A DNA stretch of 64,000 nucleotides, taken from NCBI GenBank assembly GCA_030430075.1, contig JAUIGN010000008.1, positions 1 to 64,000 on the forward strand. Reading direction: 5' to 3'. Both the position numbers and the translations under genes were made by a program. Origin of the DNA: a bacterium. Its GTDB lineage: Bacteria; Planctomycetota; Planctomycetia; Pirellulales; Pirellulaceae. This document shows, piece by piece, positions 35,394-43,729 of the stretch. The notes under the pieces were generated by a model, which was not told the DNA's origin, did no database searches, and worked only from the letters and a program-made list of their open reading frames with translations. Position 1 is the first letter of the stretch, and each line of letters starts with the position of its first letter.

Positions 35394-35410
35394 GTCATGC
35401 TGTGCATGAC
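35394..35410. repeat. Repeat-family B palindrome
   Basis: GTCATGCTGTGCATGAC, perfect, preceded by TTCGCAG, about 150 bases upstream of the NYN gene. Confidence 0.72.
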
Positions 35411-35559
35411 ATAACGCGGCCCGAATGCATGGCGGGTTGGTGGGTCACCACCTGCCTGGAATCAGGCACCATTGCCAGGCGCTCACCGCGGAACGTCCAT
35501 CTGGCGACGGTAGCTATTGAGGAGATGCGGCGATCGTGCGCAAACAACGCCCGGCATTG

Positions 35560-36759
35560 CTACCGCTTCTTGCCCGGAGGCGACGTGCCCCGCGCCGGTT
35601 CGGTTTTCACCCAGGACTCGCTGATCGCAGCATGCTTCATGCTCTTGCCCCCTTCCACAAAATAGCTGTAAACGATGTGGATCGTGCCGTCACGCGCCTG
35701 GATTACCGCCGGGTAGTGGTATTGACCGGATTCTTGGTTCTCGAGATGTCGAGTCCATTTCCAGGTCTGGCCTTCGTCGTCGGACAGCGAAACGGCCAGG
35801 CTCCGGCGCCCGCTGGTCGTGTCGTTGTAAACCAGCAACCAGTTGCCGTTTGCCAACCGAATGCCGTCGAGCCCCGATCCCGGATTCGGCAGATCACAGA
35901 CGCCGACGGCGCCCCAGCTCAACCCGCCATCGTGCGACTCGGCGGTCCGAATCCGATCGAGCGGACCGTTCTCGCGCATGTACGCGACCAGCGTCCCGTC
36001 ATCTCTGCGGAGCACGGCAGGCTGGATGTTGCCAAAGCCAATCAGTGGTTTGCCGGCGTACCAGGATTCCCCGCCGTCGTCACTGATCGCCATGATCGAC
36101 ATCGAGAACGTATCGGTGTACAGCGGCAGCAAAATGCGACCGCTCGGCAGCACGGTCGGCTTGCACCGCGGTTGCCACCCCAGCCGTTGGTACAACTTGT
36201 TCCCCAAACGCTCGCGGACCTGATGGATTTCCTCCTGGTGCTCTTTGGAGAGGAAGCCGCTGAGCTTCCCCAGCATCTCGGTCAGCACCCCCAGGGCCTC
36301 GTCATGGAAGTCGTCCGGTTTGAGCAGTACGAGCCCTTCGCGTTGCCAAACCGGCGGTCCCGCCCGCTCGAAGTCCGACGACACCTTGAAGTTCGTCAAG
36401 CACGACTCCCACGTGTTGGCCAGAATGGTCGGCCAGAACAGCCAGAGTTGTCCTTTGGCGTCCACCATCATGCAGGTATTGCAGTCCGGAAAGCCGGGCC
36501 GATCGGCCATTAGAAATGGTTCGCTCCAGGTTTTGCTGTGGCGGACGTGACGTGCTCCGTAGACCGCCACATCGTCCGAACGGCGTTCGCCCGAGCCGCG
36601 ATACCATGAGACAAGGAGATCTCCGTTGGGACATTCGACGATGCCGGGCGCGTGATTGTGCTGCGGGTGCAACGGAAAGACCAACTCCGCTTGGTACCGC
36701 GGAGCCGCTGCTGGCTCGGCGGCCACGAGCAACAGCGTGGCGGCAAGGTAGACGCTCAT
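35560..36759 (-). CDS. Exported sialidase-like (BNR/Asp-box) glycoside hydrolase
   Basis: The 399-residue protein has a short signal peptide (MSVYLAATLLLVAAEPAAA) and a sialidase-type propeller. Three Asp boxes of the form SxDxGxxW are visible: SDDGGESW, SHDGGLSW and SDDEGQTW. The N-terminal segment NHAPGIVECPNGDLLVSWYRGSGER is typical of the BNR_2 family. It would act outside the cytoplasm on glycans; sialic acid is not necessarily the substrate. The PhoPQ-activated protein gene lies upstream on the same strand. Confidence 0.87.
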   Translation of the reverse strand: MSVYLAATLLLVAAEPAAAPRYQAELVFPLHPQHNHAPGIVECPNGDLLVSWYRGSGERRSDDVAVYGARHVRHSKTWSEPFLMADRPGFPDCNTCMMVDAKGQLWLFWPTILANTWESCLTNFKVSSDFERAGPPVWQREGLVLLKPDDFHDEALGVLTEMLGKLSGFLSKEHQEEIHQVRERLGNKLYQRLGWQPRCKPTVLPSGRILLPLYTDTFSMSIMAISDDGGESWYAGKPLIGFGNIQPAVLRRDDGTLVAYMRENGPLDRIRTAESHDGGLSWGAVGVCDLPNPGSGLDGIRLANGNWLLVYNDTTSGRRSLAVSLSDDEGQTWKWTRHLENQESGQYHYPAVIQARDGTIHIVYSYFVEGGKSMKHAAISESWVKTEPARGTSPPGKKR

Positions 36760-36897
36760 CGGATTCTCCGGCTGGAATGACTCGGTGGTTCGTAGGCGAT
36801 ACGACGTCCGCCGGCGGCGCGGTGCACAGAACGTGTCGCCACGCTTTCGATCGTTGGCGCATCAAAGGGCGATGAAGATGCCAGCACCGCTGGTCGG

Positions 36898-38256
36898 CTA
36901 ATCCCGTTTGATCAATGTACAGAGCGAAAACGGCAAGCCGTTGAATTCGAACTGCAATTCGGCATAGCGGGCAAGATGCCCCTGGTCAGGCTTGGCGGCG
37001 GTGCCGACGTACGCGTTGCCCGCCTGCTCCAACAGCTGGGAGTTCCAGGTCGCGTCGCGGAAATCGGTGGTCGCAGACCTCGCCACCCACAACCTGGCGG
37101 CCGTCGGTTGGCGGGAGGTGGTCACGTGAATCGACAACCCGTCCGGCCCCTGGTTGAACTCCCAGCCGAGCTGCGGCAGCGGTAGTCCTTCCGCCCGATG
37201 TTGAAAGAAGGCCGCCACGGTCGTGAGTGCGCCCACACGGCCGCCGTCGAGCCCGTGACCGGCGTTGGGTACCTGCAATACGTATTTCGGCCCCTCCAGG
37301 TCATCCCAGTAGTGGCGCATGGCGTCGACGACCCAGTAGCGGTCATTCGTGCCGTTGACCAGCAGCTTGGGGAGGGTGAGTCGCTTGCGATACGTGTACG
37401 GATCCATCATCTCCCGCAAGTGCCGCTCGCGCTGAGTCTCTTCGCCCGTGTTGATCAGGCCCTTGCTGCTGTAATCGATAATCTGCTCGCTGTATTTTCC
37501 CCAGGAGTCGAGTTGATGCCGCATCTGCGGGCGAAAATTGAGCACGTCGATGACAATCGGGGCGGTACCGACAACCCGCTTGTCGACGACCGGAGTTAAC
37601 CAACTGGTCCAACCTCGCTTTGAAGCTCCGGTGACCACGAACCCGGAAACCTTGGTATCCCATTTGGAGGCGGCAATCTCCTGGATCGCATCCATCGCCT
37701 TGACGGCGCTCTTGACCATCGGGAACAGCAGGGGCCAGGTCTCGTCCCCGGTTTTCAAATAGCGGAGCCAGGTTTCGGTGATCAGGTCATCTTCCGTGCG
37801 ACCGTCCAGGAGCGGCTGGTTGGGAACCTGGTGCAGCATGGCAACGCGCGCTCCGGCTGCCTTGGCCAACTGGAGTCCCATCGCCCGTTCGCCCAACCCG
37901 GGAACTCTGCCCACGCGGCCGCCGGTGATAAATAGCAGGACATGTTGCGGGTGCCGGACGGTTTCCGGTTCGTAGACCAGCAGGTTGTGCTTCCAGACGA
38001 TCGACTGCCACGTCTGTGACGTCAGGACAATGTCATGAACGGTACTTGTCCCCACCGCGTTGCTGGACAAGAGCTCCCACTGAAACACTTTTTCCGGGCG
38101 GGCCATGTAGTCCTGAATGGCGGAAGGAACGCCGGCAGTCGCGGCCGGCGCTACGCTCGACGCGGCCCCCGCATCGTCGCCTGCCACGGCCCGAGGGGCG
38201 GTCAACATGGCGGCCACCGCCGCCCACTGTGCGATTCGTAATGCTGTCTGTTGCAC
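36898..38256 (-). CDS. PhoPQ-activated pathogenicity-related protein (PqaA type)
   Basis: The 452-residue protein has a signal peptide (IAQWAAVAAMLTAPRAVAG) and an alpha/beta-hydrolase-like body with the family segments VFQWELLSS, GGRVGRVPGLGERAMGLQLAKAAGARVAMLHQVPNQPL, SGFVVTGASKRGWTSWL, DVLNFRPQM and NGTNDRYWVVDAMRHYWDDL. The nucleophile would be the Ser of GASKRGW. In Salmonella the family is induced by PhoPQ; planctomycetes have many members of unknown substrate. The PhoD-like phosphatase gene ends 14 bases upstream on the same strand, so the two are probably co-transcribed. Confidence 0.9.
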   Translation of the reverse strand: MQQTALRIAQWAAVAAMLTAPRAVAGDDAGAASSVAPAATAGVPSAIQDYMARPEKVFQWELLSSNAVGTSTVHDIVLTSQTWQSIVWKHNLLVYEPETVRHPQHVLLFITGGRVGRVPGLGERAMGLQLAKAAGARVAMLHQVPNQPLLDGRTEDDLITETWLRYLKTGDETWPLLFPMVKSAVKAMDAIQEIAASKWDTKVSGFVVTGASKRGWTSWLTPVVDKRVVGTAPIVIDVLNFRPQMRHQLDSWGKYSEQIIDYSSKGLINTGEETQRERHLREMMDPYTYRKRLTLPKLLVNGTNDRYWVVDAMRHYWDDLEGPKYVLQVPNAGHGLDGGRVGALTTVAAFFQHRAEGLPLPQLGWEFNQGPDGLSIHVTTSRQPTAARLWVARSATTDFRDATWNSQLLEQAGNAYVGTAAKPDQGHLARYAELQFEFNGLPFSLCTLIKRD

Positions 38257-38270
38257 TGGGTGTCACTCCT

Positions 38271-39821
38271 TTACCTTCTGAGCGCGCTGGCTCGCAGTTC
38301 ATGGCGATGGATAACGTCTCCGTCAATGGTAACGCATTCGAACGTCACCCGAGCGTCTTCCCGGGTGGTGTCAAAGCGCATCAGGCCGAACGAGCAGGTC
38401 TTGTTGTAGCCCCAGATCAGTCCGGGTGTCTTGACGACCCCATGCGTGTGGCGGTTGGTTAACCGGGAACTTTCGAACTCGTACAGATCGTAACCGCCGG
38501 GTCGCTCTGTCTTCCGCAGGTCCGTGCGGTGACGGTCGGCCGCAATCAGGAACAGGCCGTCGATCTTCTGTTTCTCGACAAACGAAAAGATCTCTTCACG
38601 CTCGCCGGGATACCCGTCCCAAGTGTCCTTGCTGCCGGGCTTGACGCCGGCCGTCCAGGGAACCGGCGATGCCAGTACCTTGAAGGTTGCCGACGACTCC
38701 TGCAAGGTCTCCAGCAGCCAGGCTTTTTGCTCGGGGCCGAGCATCGAGCCGGTGCGGCGATCACGGTAGTAGCGTCCGTCCAAGAGGATGAAGTGGACGT
38801 CACCGATCACGAAGTCGAACCAGCAGCCGGGCCGCTCCGGGCCGCCGCCATAGGCGGGATTGACCCAGTTTTCTCGAAAGCGATTCCAGACGGTTCGCTT
38901 CCACGGCGGAAAATCCACCTTGGGCCCCGGGATGCAGTCGTTGGTGCCGAAGTCGTGATCGTCGTAAATCGCAAAGGTAGCCGTCGAGGCCGTCAGTCGC
39001 CGCCATTCCGGCCGGGCCTGTCGGCGATAATAGCAGTACTGCTGACAAAGGGCCTGGGTCGGCTGGTCGATGTAAACATTGTCTCCCAGCATCAGGAGTG
39101 CCGCAGGCTGGGTCGCCCTGATCGTATCCCACATTCTTTCCCACTTGGGCACGTAGCCGGCACCGCCTCCGAAAGCAACGGCGAACCGGGCCCCCGTCCC
39201 GCGGCGTGGGAATGTCGTGAACGACGTGTTTTGAGCAAGTACCGGCGCATCATCGATCCAAACCTGGTAGGCGTAGCGTGTCGCCGGCTCGAGCCCCTTC
39301 ACCACCACCACGCCGGTGAAGTCGGTGGCCGTGGATGTCTTCACCGGGTCGGAGAGGCGATCGTCGATTTTGATTTGAACCGAGGCCGGCTTCGCGGTCC
39401 GCACCCAGAACGATGCACGCGTGTCCGTCACGGCGCCGACCATCGGTCCGTGGAGCAGCGTCACTTCACCTTCGGCTTCAGCCCACCCTTGAAATGTCGG
39501 GGACGCATACAGGGGGGCCATCAGGTCGCGCGGCCCCGCGACCAACCGCGACCAGGGCAAGCCGGCGTCCAAGGCGGCTCGGGCTTCCCGTTCGGCGGTC
39601 GGCAAGTCGTCCTGCTTGAGCGCCGCCATCATCTGCACAAAGCGAGTTTCGGGATCGGCTGGATCCGCATTAGCCAGCTCTTTGGCCACTTTGCGGAAAT
39701 TTCCGACCGCGATCGCTTGCGTCGCATTGCGCTGCGGATCGTGCTGGGCATGCAATGCCGGCGCAAGCGAGCAGGCCAGCAAGAAATGGACAAGCGCGAA
39801 CGCGGTGAAAAGGATACGCAT
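38271..39821 (-). CDS. PhoD-like alkaline phosphatase/phosphodiesterase
   Basis: The 516-residue protein has a signal peptide (MRILFTAFALVHFLLACSLAPALHA), a helical stretch of about 90 residues, then the N-terminal PhoD domain (GPMVGAVTDTRASFWVRTAKPA, GLEPATRYAYQVWID). The metallophosphatase domain carries LMLGDNVYIDQPT, IYDDHDFGTND, FDFVIGDVHFILLDGRYYRD and FLIAADRHRTDL. It would release phosphate from phosphodiesters outside the cytoplasm with calcium and iron, as PhoD does. It is followed by the PqaA-type gene on the same strand. Confidence 0.9.
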   Translation of the reverse strand: MRILFTAFALVHFLLACSLAPALHAQHDPQRNATQAIAVGNFRKVAKELANADPADPETRFVQMMAALKQDDLPTAEREARAALDAGLPWSRLVAGPRDLMAPLYASPTFQGWAEAEGEVTLLHGPMVGAVTDTRASFWVRTAKPASVQIKIDDRLSDPVKTSTATDFTGVVVVKGLEPATRYAYQVWIDDAPVLAQNTSFTTFPRRGTGARFAVAFGGGAGYVPKWERMWDTIRATQPAALLMLGDNVYIDQPTQALCQQYCYYRRQARPEWRRLTASTATFAIYDDHDFGTNDCIPGPKVDFPPWKRTVWNRFRENWVNPAYGGGPERPGCWFDFVIGDVHFILLDGRYYRDRRTGSMLGPEQKAWLLETLQESSATFKVLASPVPWTAGVKPGSKDTWDGYPGEREEIFSFVEKQKIDGLFLIAADRHRTDLRKTERPGGYDLYEFESSRLTNRHTHGVVKTPGLIWGYNKTCSFGLMRFDTTREDARVTFECVTIDGDVIHRHELRASALRR

Positions 39822-40545
39822 GGTGGTCAGCTCGACATCGAATCAGGAGAGGATTATTGATACTTGCGCAGCGAATGGACCAGGACGACCAACGGGAGTC
39901 CGCAGATATACGGCCGCGCGTTGCTTGCCGAAGGCTCATTTGCCGCGCAGCCGTCAATAGAAAAACATCAGCGTCCGGCGGCAATGCGCCGGTTGCCGGC
40001 CCGATGATCGCCCGTCTGATTATAGTAAGGACGAGCGTGAGTTGCAGGTCGCGCGGTCTCCACAACCACAGCGATCGGGGATTTCCGGCCGTACGACCTG
40101 CCAAGCGCCAAAACGTTCGTTTGCTTGTGGGACCAACGTCGTTCATGGTGACTCATGTTCTCGCGCCTAACGCGAGCGGATTTGGCTTGGATCGGGTCAT
40201 CACCTCGGCAACCTCATTACCATTCAGTCAAGTCTTGTACGCCGCGTTTAGACAACACCTGCGTCGTCCGTTATCCGCCGGAGGTTCGCCCGGACCATTC
40301 ATCAGCCGTCTGGCGTTCGCCCCGGTTCATTCGCCAGTTGCACAAACCGGACGCTCACGCGTTCCGGCTTCCGCGCGCGATTGCTCGCTTTTGCTTCAGA
40401 GCACGGCCTCGTTAGAATTTGACGGAATCAACCACTTGCTGCGACCACGACACGGTTGAGTAACCCGGCAGGGGCGTCATGCACGCCGCGGGGTGGGCTA
40501 TACTCTGTGGATCGCGGCACCTACCCGAGTGGAGCTTCAAAGCTG
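39822..40545. other. Intergenic region between divergent phosphatase and dehydrogenase genes
   Basis: No gene is supported in these ~720 bases. A repeat-family A element lies at 40289-40370. CGGTTGCCGGC-type inverted repeats occur near 39985-40005. Confidence 0.4.
40289..40370. repeat. Repeat-family A element (inverted orientation)
   Basis: CCCGGACCATTCATCAGCCG...GGCGTTCGCCCCGGTTCATTCGCC...AACCGGACGCTCACGCGTTCCGG matches the shared layout of the family, including the far end found at 4181. Confidence 0.7.
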
Positions 40546-41823
40546 ATGGATCACGATACGGCCTTTCAAATGTCGGCGTCGAATATTCGCTTCGGTCCGG
40601 GGACGACGGCCGAAGTCGGGATGGACCTCCAGGAACTGGGGGTCCGCCGGACGTTGCTGGTGATTGATCCCAAGCTACGCTCGTTACCGCCCGGTGAAAC
40701 GGTCCTGGCGTCGCTGCGTGACAACGGGATCGCGTTTGACGTTTTTGACGACGTCGAAGTGGAGCCCACTGATGGCAGCTTTCAGCGGGCGGCCCGGGTG
40801 GCGGCGGAAGGGCAGTTCGATTCGTTTGTGGCCTTGGGAGGCGGGAGCGCCATTGATACGGCCAAGGCGGCGAATCTTTACGCGACCTATCCGGCCGATT
40901 TCTTTCACTACGTCAATGCGCCGATTGGTCGCGGAGAACCCGTGCCCGGTCCGTTGAAGCCGTTGATTGCGATTCCGACGACGGCGGGAACCGGGAGTGA
41001 AACGACGGGGGTCGCCATCTTCGATTACGTTGCCAAAAAGGCGAAGACGGGAATCGCCCATCGCTTCCTGAAACCGCTGCTCGGCATCATCGACCCGGAC
41101 AACACGCGTACCCTGCCTCCGGCGGTTGCTGCCGCGACCGGGCTCGATGTGCTCAGCCACGCCTTGGAATCCTTCACCGCGATCCCCTACGATCAACGTC
41201 CCAAGCCTCCTTCGCCCTTGCATCGCCCGGCCTACCAGGGTTCCAATCCGATCAGCGACTTGTGGGCTCTACATGCCCTGGAGATGGTGGCCGAGTTCCT
41301 GCCCCGTGCTGTGGCGGACACGTCCGATGACGAAGCCCGCGGCAAGATGCTATTGGCGGCGGCGATCGCGGGCATCGGCTTTGGCAATGCCGGCGTGCAT
41401 CTTCCTCACGGTATGTCGTATCCTGTCGCGGGCAACGTGCGCGATTATCGCCCGGCGGGTTACGACGTCGACCACCCGCTGGTCCCCCATGGGATCTCCG
41501 TGATCCTCAACACGCCGGCCGTCGTTCGATTCACCGCGCCGACATCGCCCCAGCGTCATCTTCGTGCCGCCCGGGCGCTCGGGGCAGACACGCGGGGAGC
41601 CGGCGAACACGAGGCCGGCAGCGTGTTGGCCGACTGCGTGATCGACTTCATGCGTTTGCTGGAAATGCCGAACGGGCTCGCAGAAGTCGGCTACACGGAG
41701 GCGGATATTCCGGCTCTGGTCACCGGCACGCTGCCGCAACACCGAGTGACCAAATTGTCGCCCCGCGCGGCGGGCGAAAAAGAACTTGCCAGCCTGTTCC
41801 ATGACTCGCTGACCATTTGGTAG
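40546..41823 (+). CDS. Hydroxyacid-oxoacid transhydrogenase (ADHFE1-like iron-containing ADH)
   Basis: The 425-residue protein is an iron-type alcohol dehydrogenase closest in pattern to ADHFE1/HOT, which couples 4-hydroxybutyrate oxidation to 2-oxoglutarate reduction without free NAD. Diagnostic blocks are ALGGGSAIDTAKAANLY, IPTTAGTGSETTGVAIFDY, GLDVLSHALESFTAIPYDQRP, RPAYQGSNPISDLWALHALE, IAGIGFGNAGVHLPHGMSYP, VDHPLVPHGISVILN and the end GTLPQHRVTKLSPR. The His of SHALE and the later His pairs would bind iron. The ATG at 40546 follows GGAG at 40531. It appears to be transcribed alone. Confidence 0.9.
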   Translation: MDHDTAFQMSASNIRFGPGTTAEVGMDLQELGVRRTLLVIDPKLRSLPPGETVLASLRDNGIAFDVFDDVEVEPTDGSFQRAARVAAEGQFDSFVALGGGSAIDTAKAANLYATYPADFFHYVNAPIGRGEPVPGPLKPLIAIPTTAGTGSETTGVAIFDYVAKKAKTGIAHRFLKPLLGIIDPDNTRTLPPAVAAATGLDVLSHALESFTAIPYDQRPKPPSPLHRPAYQGSNPISDLWALHALEMVAEFLPRAVADTSDDEARGKMLLAAAIAGIGFGNAGVHLPHGMSYPVAGNVRDYRPAGYDVDHPLVPHGISVILNTPAVVRFTAPTSPQRHLRAARALGADTRGAGEHEAGSVLADCVIDFMRLLEMPNGLAEVGYTEADIPALVTGTLPQHRVTKLSPRAAGEKELASLFHDSLTIW

Positions 41824-41926
41824 CACGCGACGGAACCGCCGCGTCCCCCGGTTGCCAACGGATCATCGCGAACGGTTCGATCCGATCGCCGTGTATCGAA
41901 CGGCCAGGCAGCGCGATGCTGGCTGG

Positions 41927-43237
41927 CTACTCGGAATCCTCGCGATCATCACCCGCTTGCTGCCAGTAGGATTCCCACTTGGCCATCGCCTGTTGACGGT
42001 CCTCATCGCGGGAAAAGCCCAAGGTCATGGTGTCGAACACATCGGGCTCCTGCACGCGGAGCCGACCGTAGGCAAATTCCGACGGGTCATTCTTGGTCAG
42101 CATCAGGAGGGCCGCCAGAACGACATCCCGCATCTGGACGTCGTACGTCTTGTTGTTGAGCCGATAGCTGGTCACGATCTTCTTGTCGTCCATCAACGGC
42201 ACGAGAATGGACAGGTCGTCCTTGTCACCGAACTTGGCCAGGCAGAGGACGGCGAAGTAGCGATCAAACGAGTCCGCCTCGAAGGGCCGCTTGGCGATCT
42301 TGCGGGCGCGCGGCAAGACCTGGTCGATCTGATGTTGTAGGGCCATCAGCAAGAGCTGGTTTGCCGGAACCGCGTCGTCGCGCAGAATCCAGGCTGCCAA
42401 CAACCTGCGGATCATCGCCTCATGGGACTCGGAGGCGAGCGCATTCTTCAGGGCGTCTTGCTGCACGAGATTGACCAGGGCGGAATGGGTGGTGGCCCGC
42501 AGGGGAATGTCCGGGTTGGTCGCCACGAAGAGGGCGGCAGCGATCGGGGGCAACTCATGCCTCGCTCCGAAGATCTGCACGGAAAACCGTAGCCGTTGGC
42601 AGTTGCGGGCCAATGCTTCGGCCGCCTGCTCGCCCTCTTCGAGCTCCGCGGACAACAACGAACGCTCGGCCTTCTGCATGGCGGCAAACAGCTCGCGAGC
42701 GGCTGCGGTGTGCCCGACCAGTTCGCGGAAGCGGTCCCAGCCCGGCAGGCCGTACGACTTGTCGGCGTCCTCGCTCTGCTCAAACGACTCCAGGCGATTT
42801 TGAAAGTCGAGCTCGTGCACGACCGACAAGACCATCTGGCTTCGCTGTTGCACCTCCCGGTCGTCACTGCGACTGGCTTCCCGGAGCGGTTCCACGGCGG
42901 GTAAGCCGAGCAAAATCAACTGGGCCGTTGCCCGCTCACGCTCGGCAAACTGATCCGACGCGAGTTGCTCGATCAACCGCCGCGCTTTCTCCTGCTGGCG
43001 AATGAGCGTTGCGGAATCTGCGGGGCTGTCAGTGCCTGAACGAACCACCTCGTTGGCCCCTGTTTGACCGGCCTGGCTTGAATCGGCGCGGGGGCTGCCA
43101 CGGCGCGATGGCTCGGTCGACGAGCCGCTCGGCTGAGGGCGGCCAGGACCGTCCTGGGCCTGTGACCATGCCAGGAAGGGGCTGCCCGGCGCCAAGGCCA
43201 TGCCAACGACGACGGCAGCAACATGACGTTTCCGCAT
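41927..43237 (-). CDS. Exported protein with HEAT-like helical repeats, unknown function
   Basis: The protein of about 436 residues has a signal peptide (RHVAAVVVGMALAPGSPFLAWSQA), then a Ser/Gly/Pro-rich linker, then a helical body. The part ARRLIEQLASDQFAERERATAQLILLGLPAVEPLREASRSDDREVQQRSQ is a HEAT-like motif frequent in planctomycete exported proteins. Further helices include HEAMIRRLLAAWILRDDAVPANQLLLMAL and DSFDRYFAVLCLAKFGDKDDLSILVPLM. I do not recognise a catalytic motif. It probably works as a scaffold in the periplasm. Confidence 0.7.
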   Translation of the reverse strand: MRKRHVAAVVVGMALAPGSPFLAWSQAQDGPGRPQPSGSSTEPSRRGSPRADSSQAGQTGANEVVRSGTDSPADSATLIRQQEKARRLIEQLASDQFAERERATAQLILLGLPAVEPLREASRSDDREVQQRSQMVLSVVHELDFQNRLESFEQSEDADKSYGLPGWDRFRELVGHTAAARELFAAMQKAERSLLSAELEEGEQAAEALARNCQRLRFSVQIFGARHELPPIAAALFVATNPDIPLRATTHSALVNLVQQDALKNALASESHEAMIRRLLAAWILRDDAVPANQLLLMALQHQIDQVLPRARKIAKRPFEADSFDRYFAVLCLAKFGDKDDLSILVPLMDDKKIVTSYRLNNKTYDVQMRDVVLAALLMLTKNDPSEFAYGRLRVQEPDVFDTMTLGFSRDEDRQQAMAKWESYWQQAGDDREDSE

Positions 43238-43553
43238 CAAGGGGCAATCTCCGAAATGGTAGGGGGAGCGGGGCAACGGGTGGCTCGCCCCAACGATTCA
43301 CGCAGAGACTCATCTTAGGCCAGAGAGACGGATGCCGTCCAGCGAAGTCGCGTCGCCTGGCCGCGTCCCTGGCGGCAAATGGCAGTCTCGCGGCGCGGCG
43401 GAAGCGTGCGGGGACCTGGACCGTTGGCGAGGAAAGCATGACTGCGGCAACTCTTCCGCCTGGTCCGGATGAGCCTGAAGTTCCGGGAGAATGCGACAGA
43501 CGGGTTCGGCCAGCAGTTTCTTGTGATCGCGACGGTGTTGCCTTGAGCAATGG

Positions 43554-43582
43554 TTGCTGTTTCGCATCGCACGCACTACAAT
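43554..43582 (+). promoter_or_regulatory. Candidate sigma70-type promoter of the transsulfuration genes
   Basis: TTGCTG (43554-43559) and TACAAT (43577-43582) are 17 bases apart. The transcript would carry a leader of about 140 bases before the ATG at 43730, including the hairpin at 43643. The assignment rests on the consensus match only. Confidence 0.4.
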
Positions 43583-43642
43583 CGCAGGTAACAGGGATTT
43601 GCGGCCGCTTGCAGCCTCCAACTGCTAAAGAGCCAGGTACAC

Positions 43643-43685
43643 AGCCGCAGTCTGCCATCATGGATGGAGACGCGGCTTTTTTTTT
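43643..43685 (+). terminator. Leader terminator hairpin (possible attenuator)
   Basis: AGCCGC (43643-43648) pairs with GCGGCT (43672-43677), with an inner CCATC-ATG-GATGG stem, and nine T residues follow. It lies inside the leader between the candidate promoter and the gene it would control. A GCGGC at about 43601 could pair with the 5' arm (GCCGC) and block the hairpin, the layout expected of an attenuator or riboswitch. I could not place it in a known riboswitch class. Confidence 0.6.
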
Positions 43686-43729
43686 CGGCTTTGCGAATGC
43701 CCTGAGCACCTACGTGGAGTCGTCCTCAC

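Noticed and set aside
43583..43676. Assignment of the transsulfuration leader to the SAM-II or SAM-I riboswitch
   Set aside because: Only GCTAAA and a UUGCA-like piece fit; the P1 helix and pseudoknot cannot be drawn, so only an unclassified attenuator is proposed.
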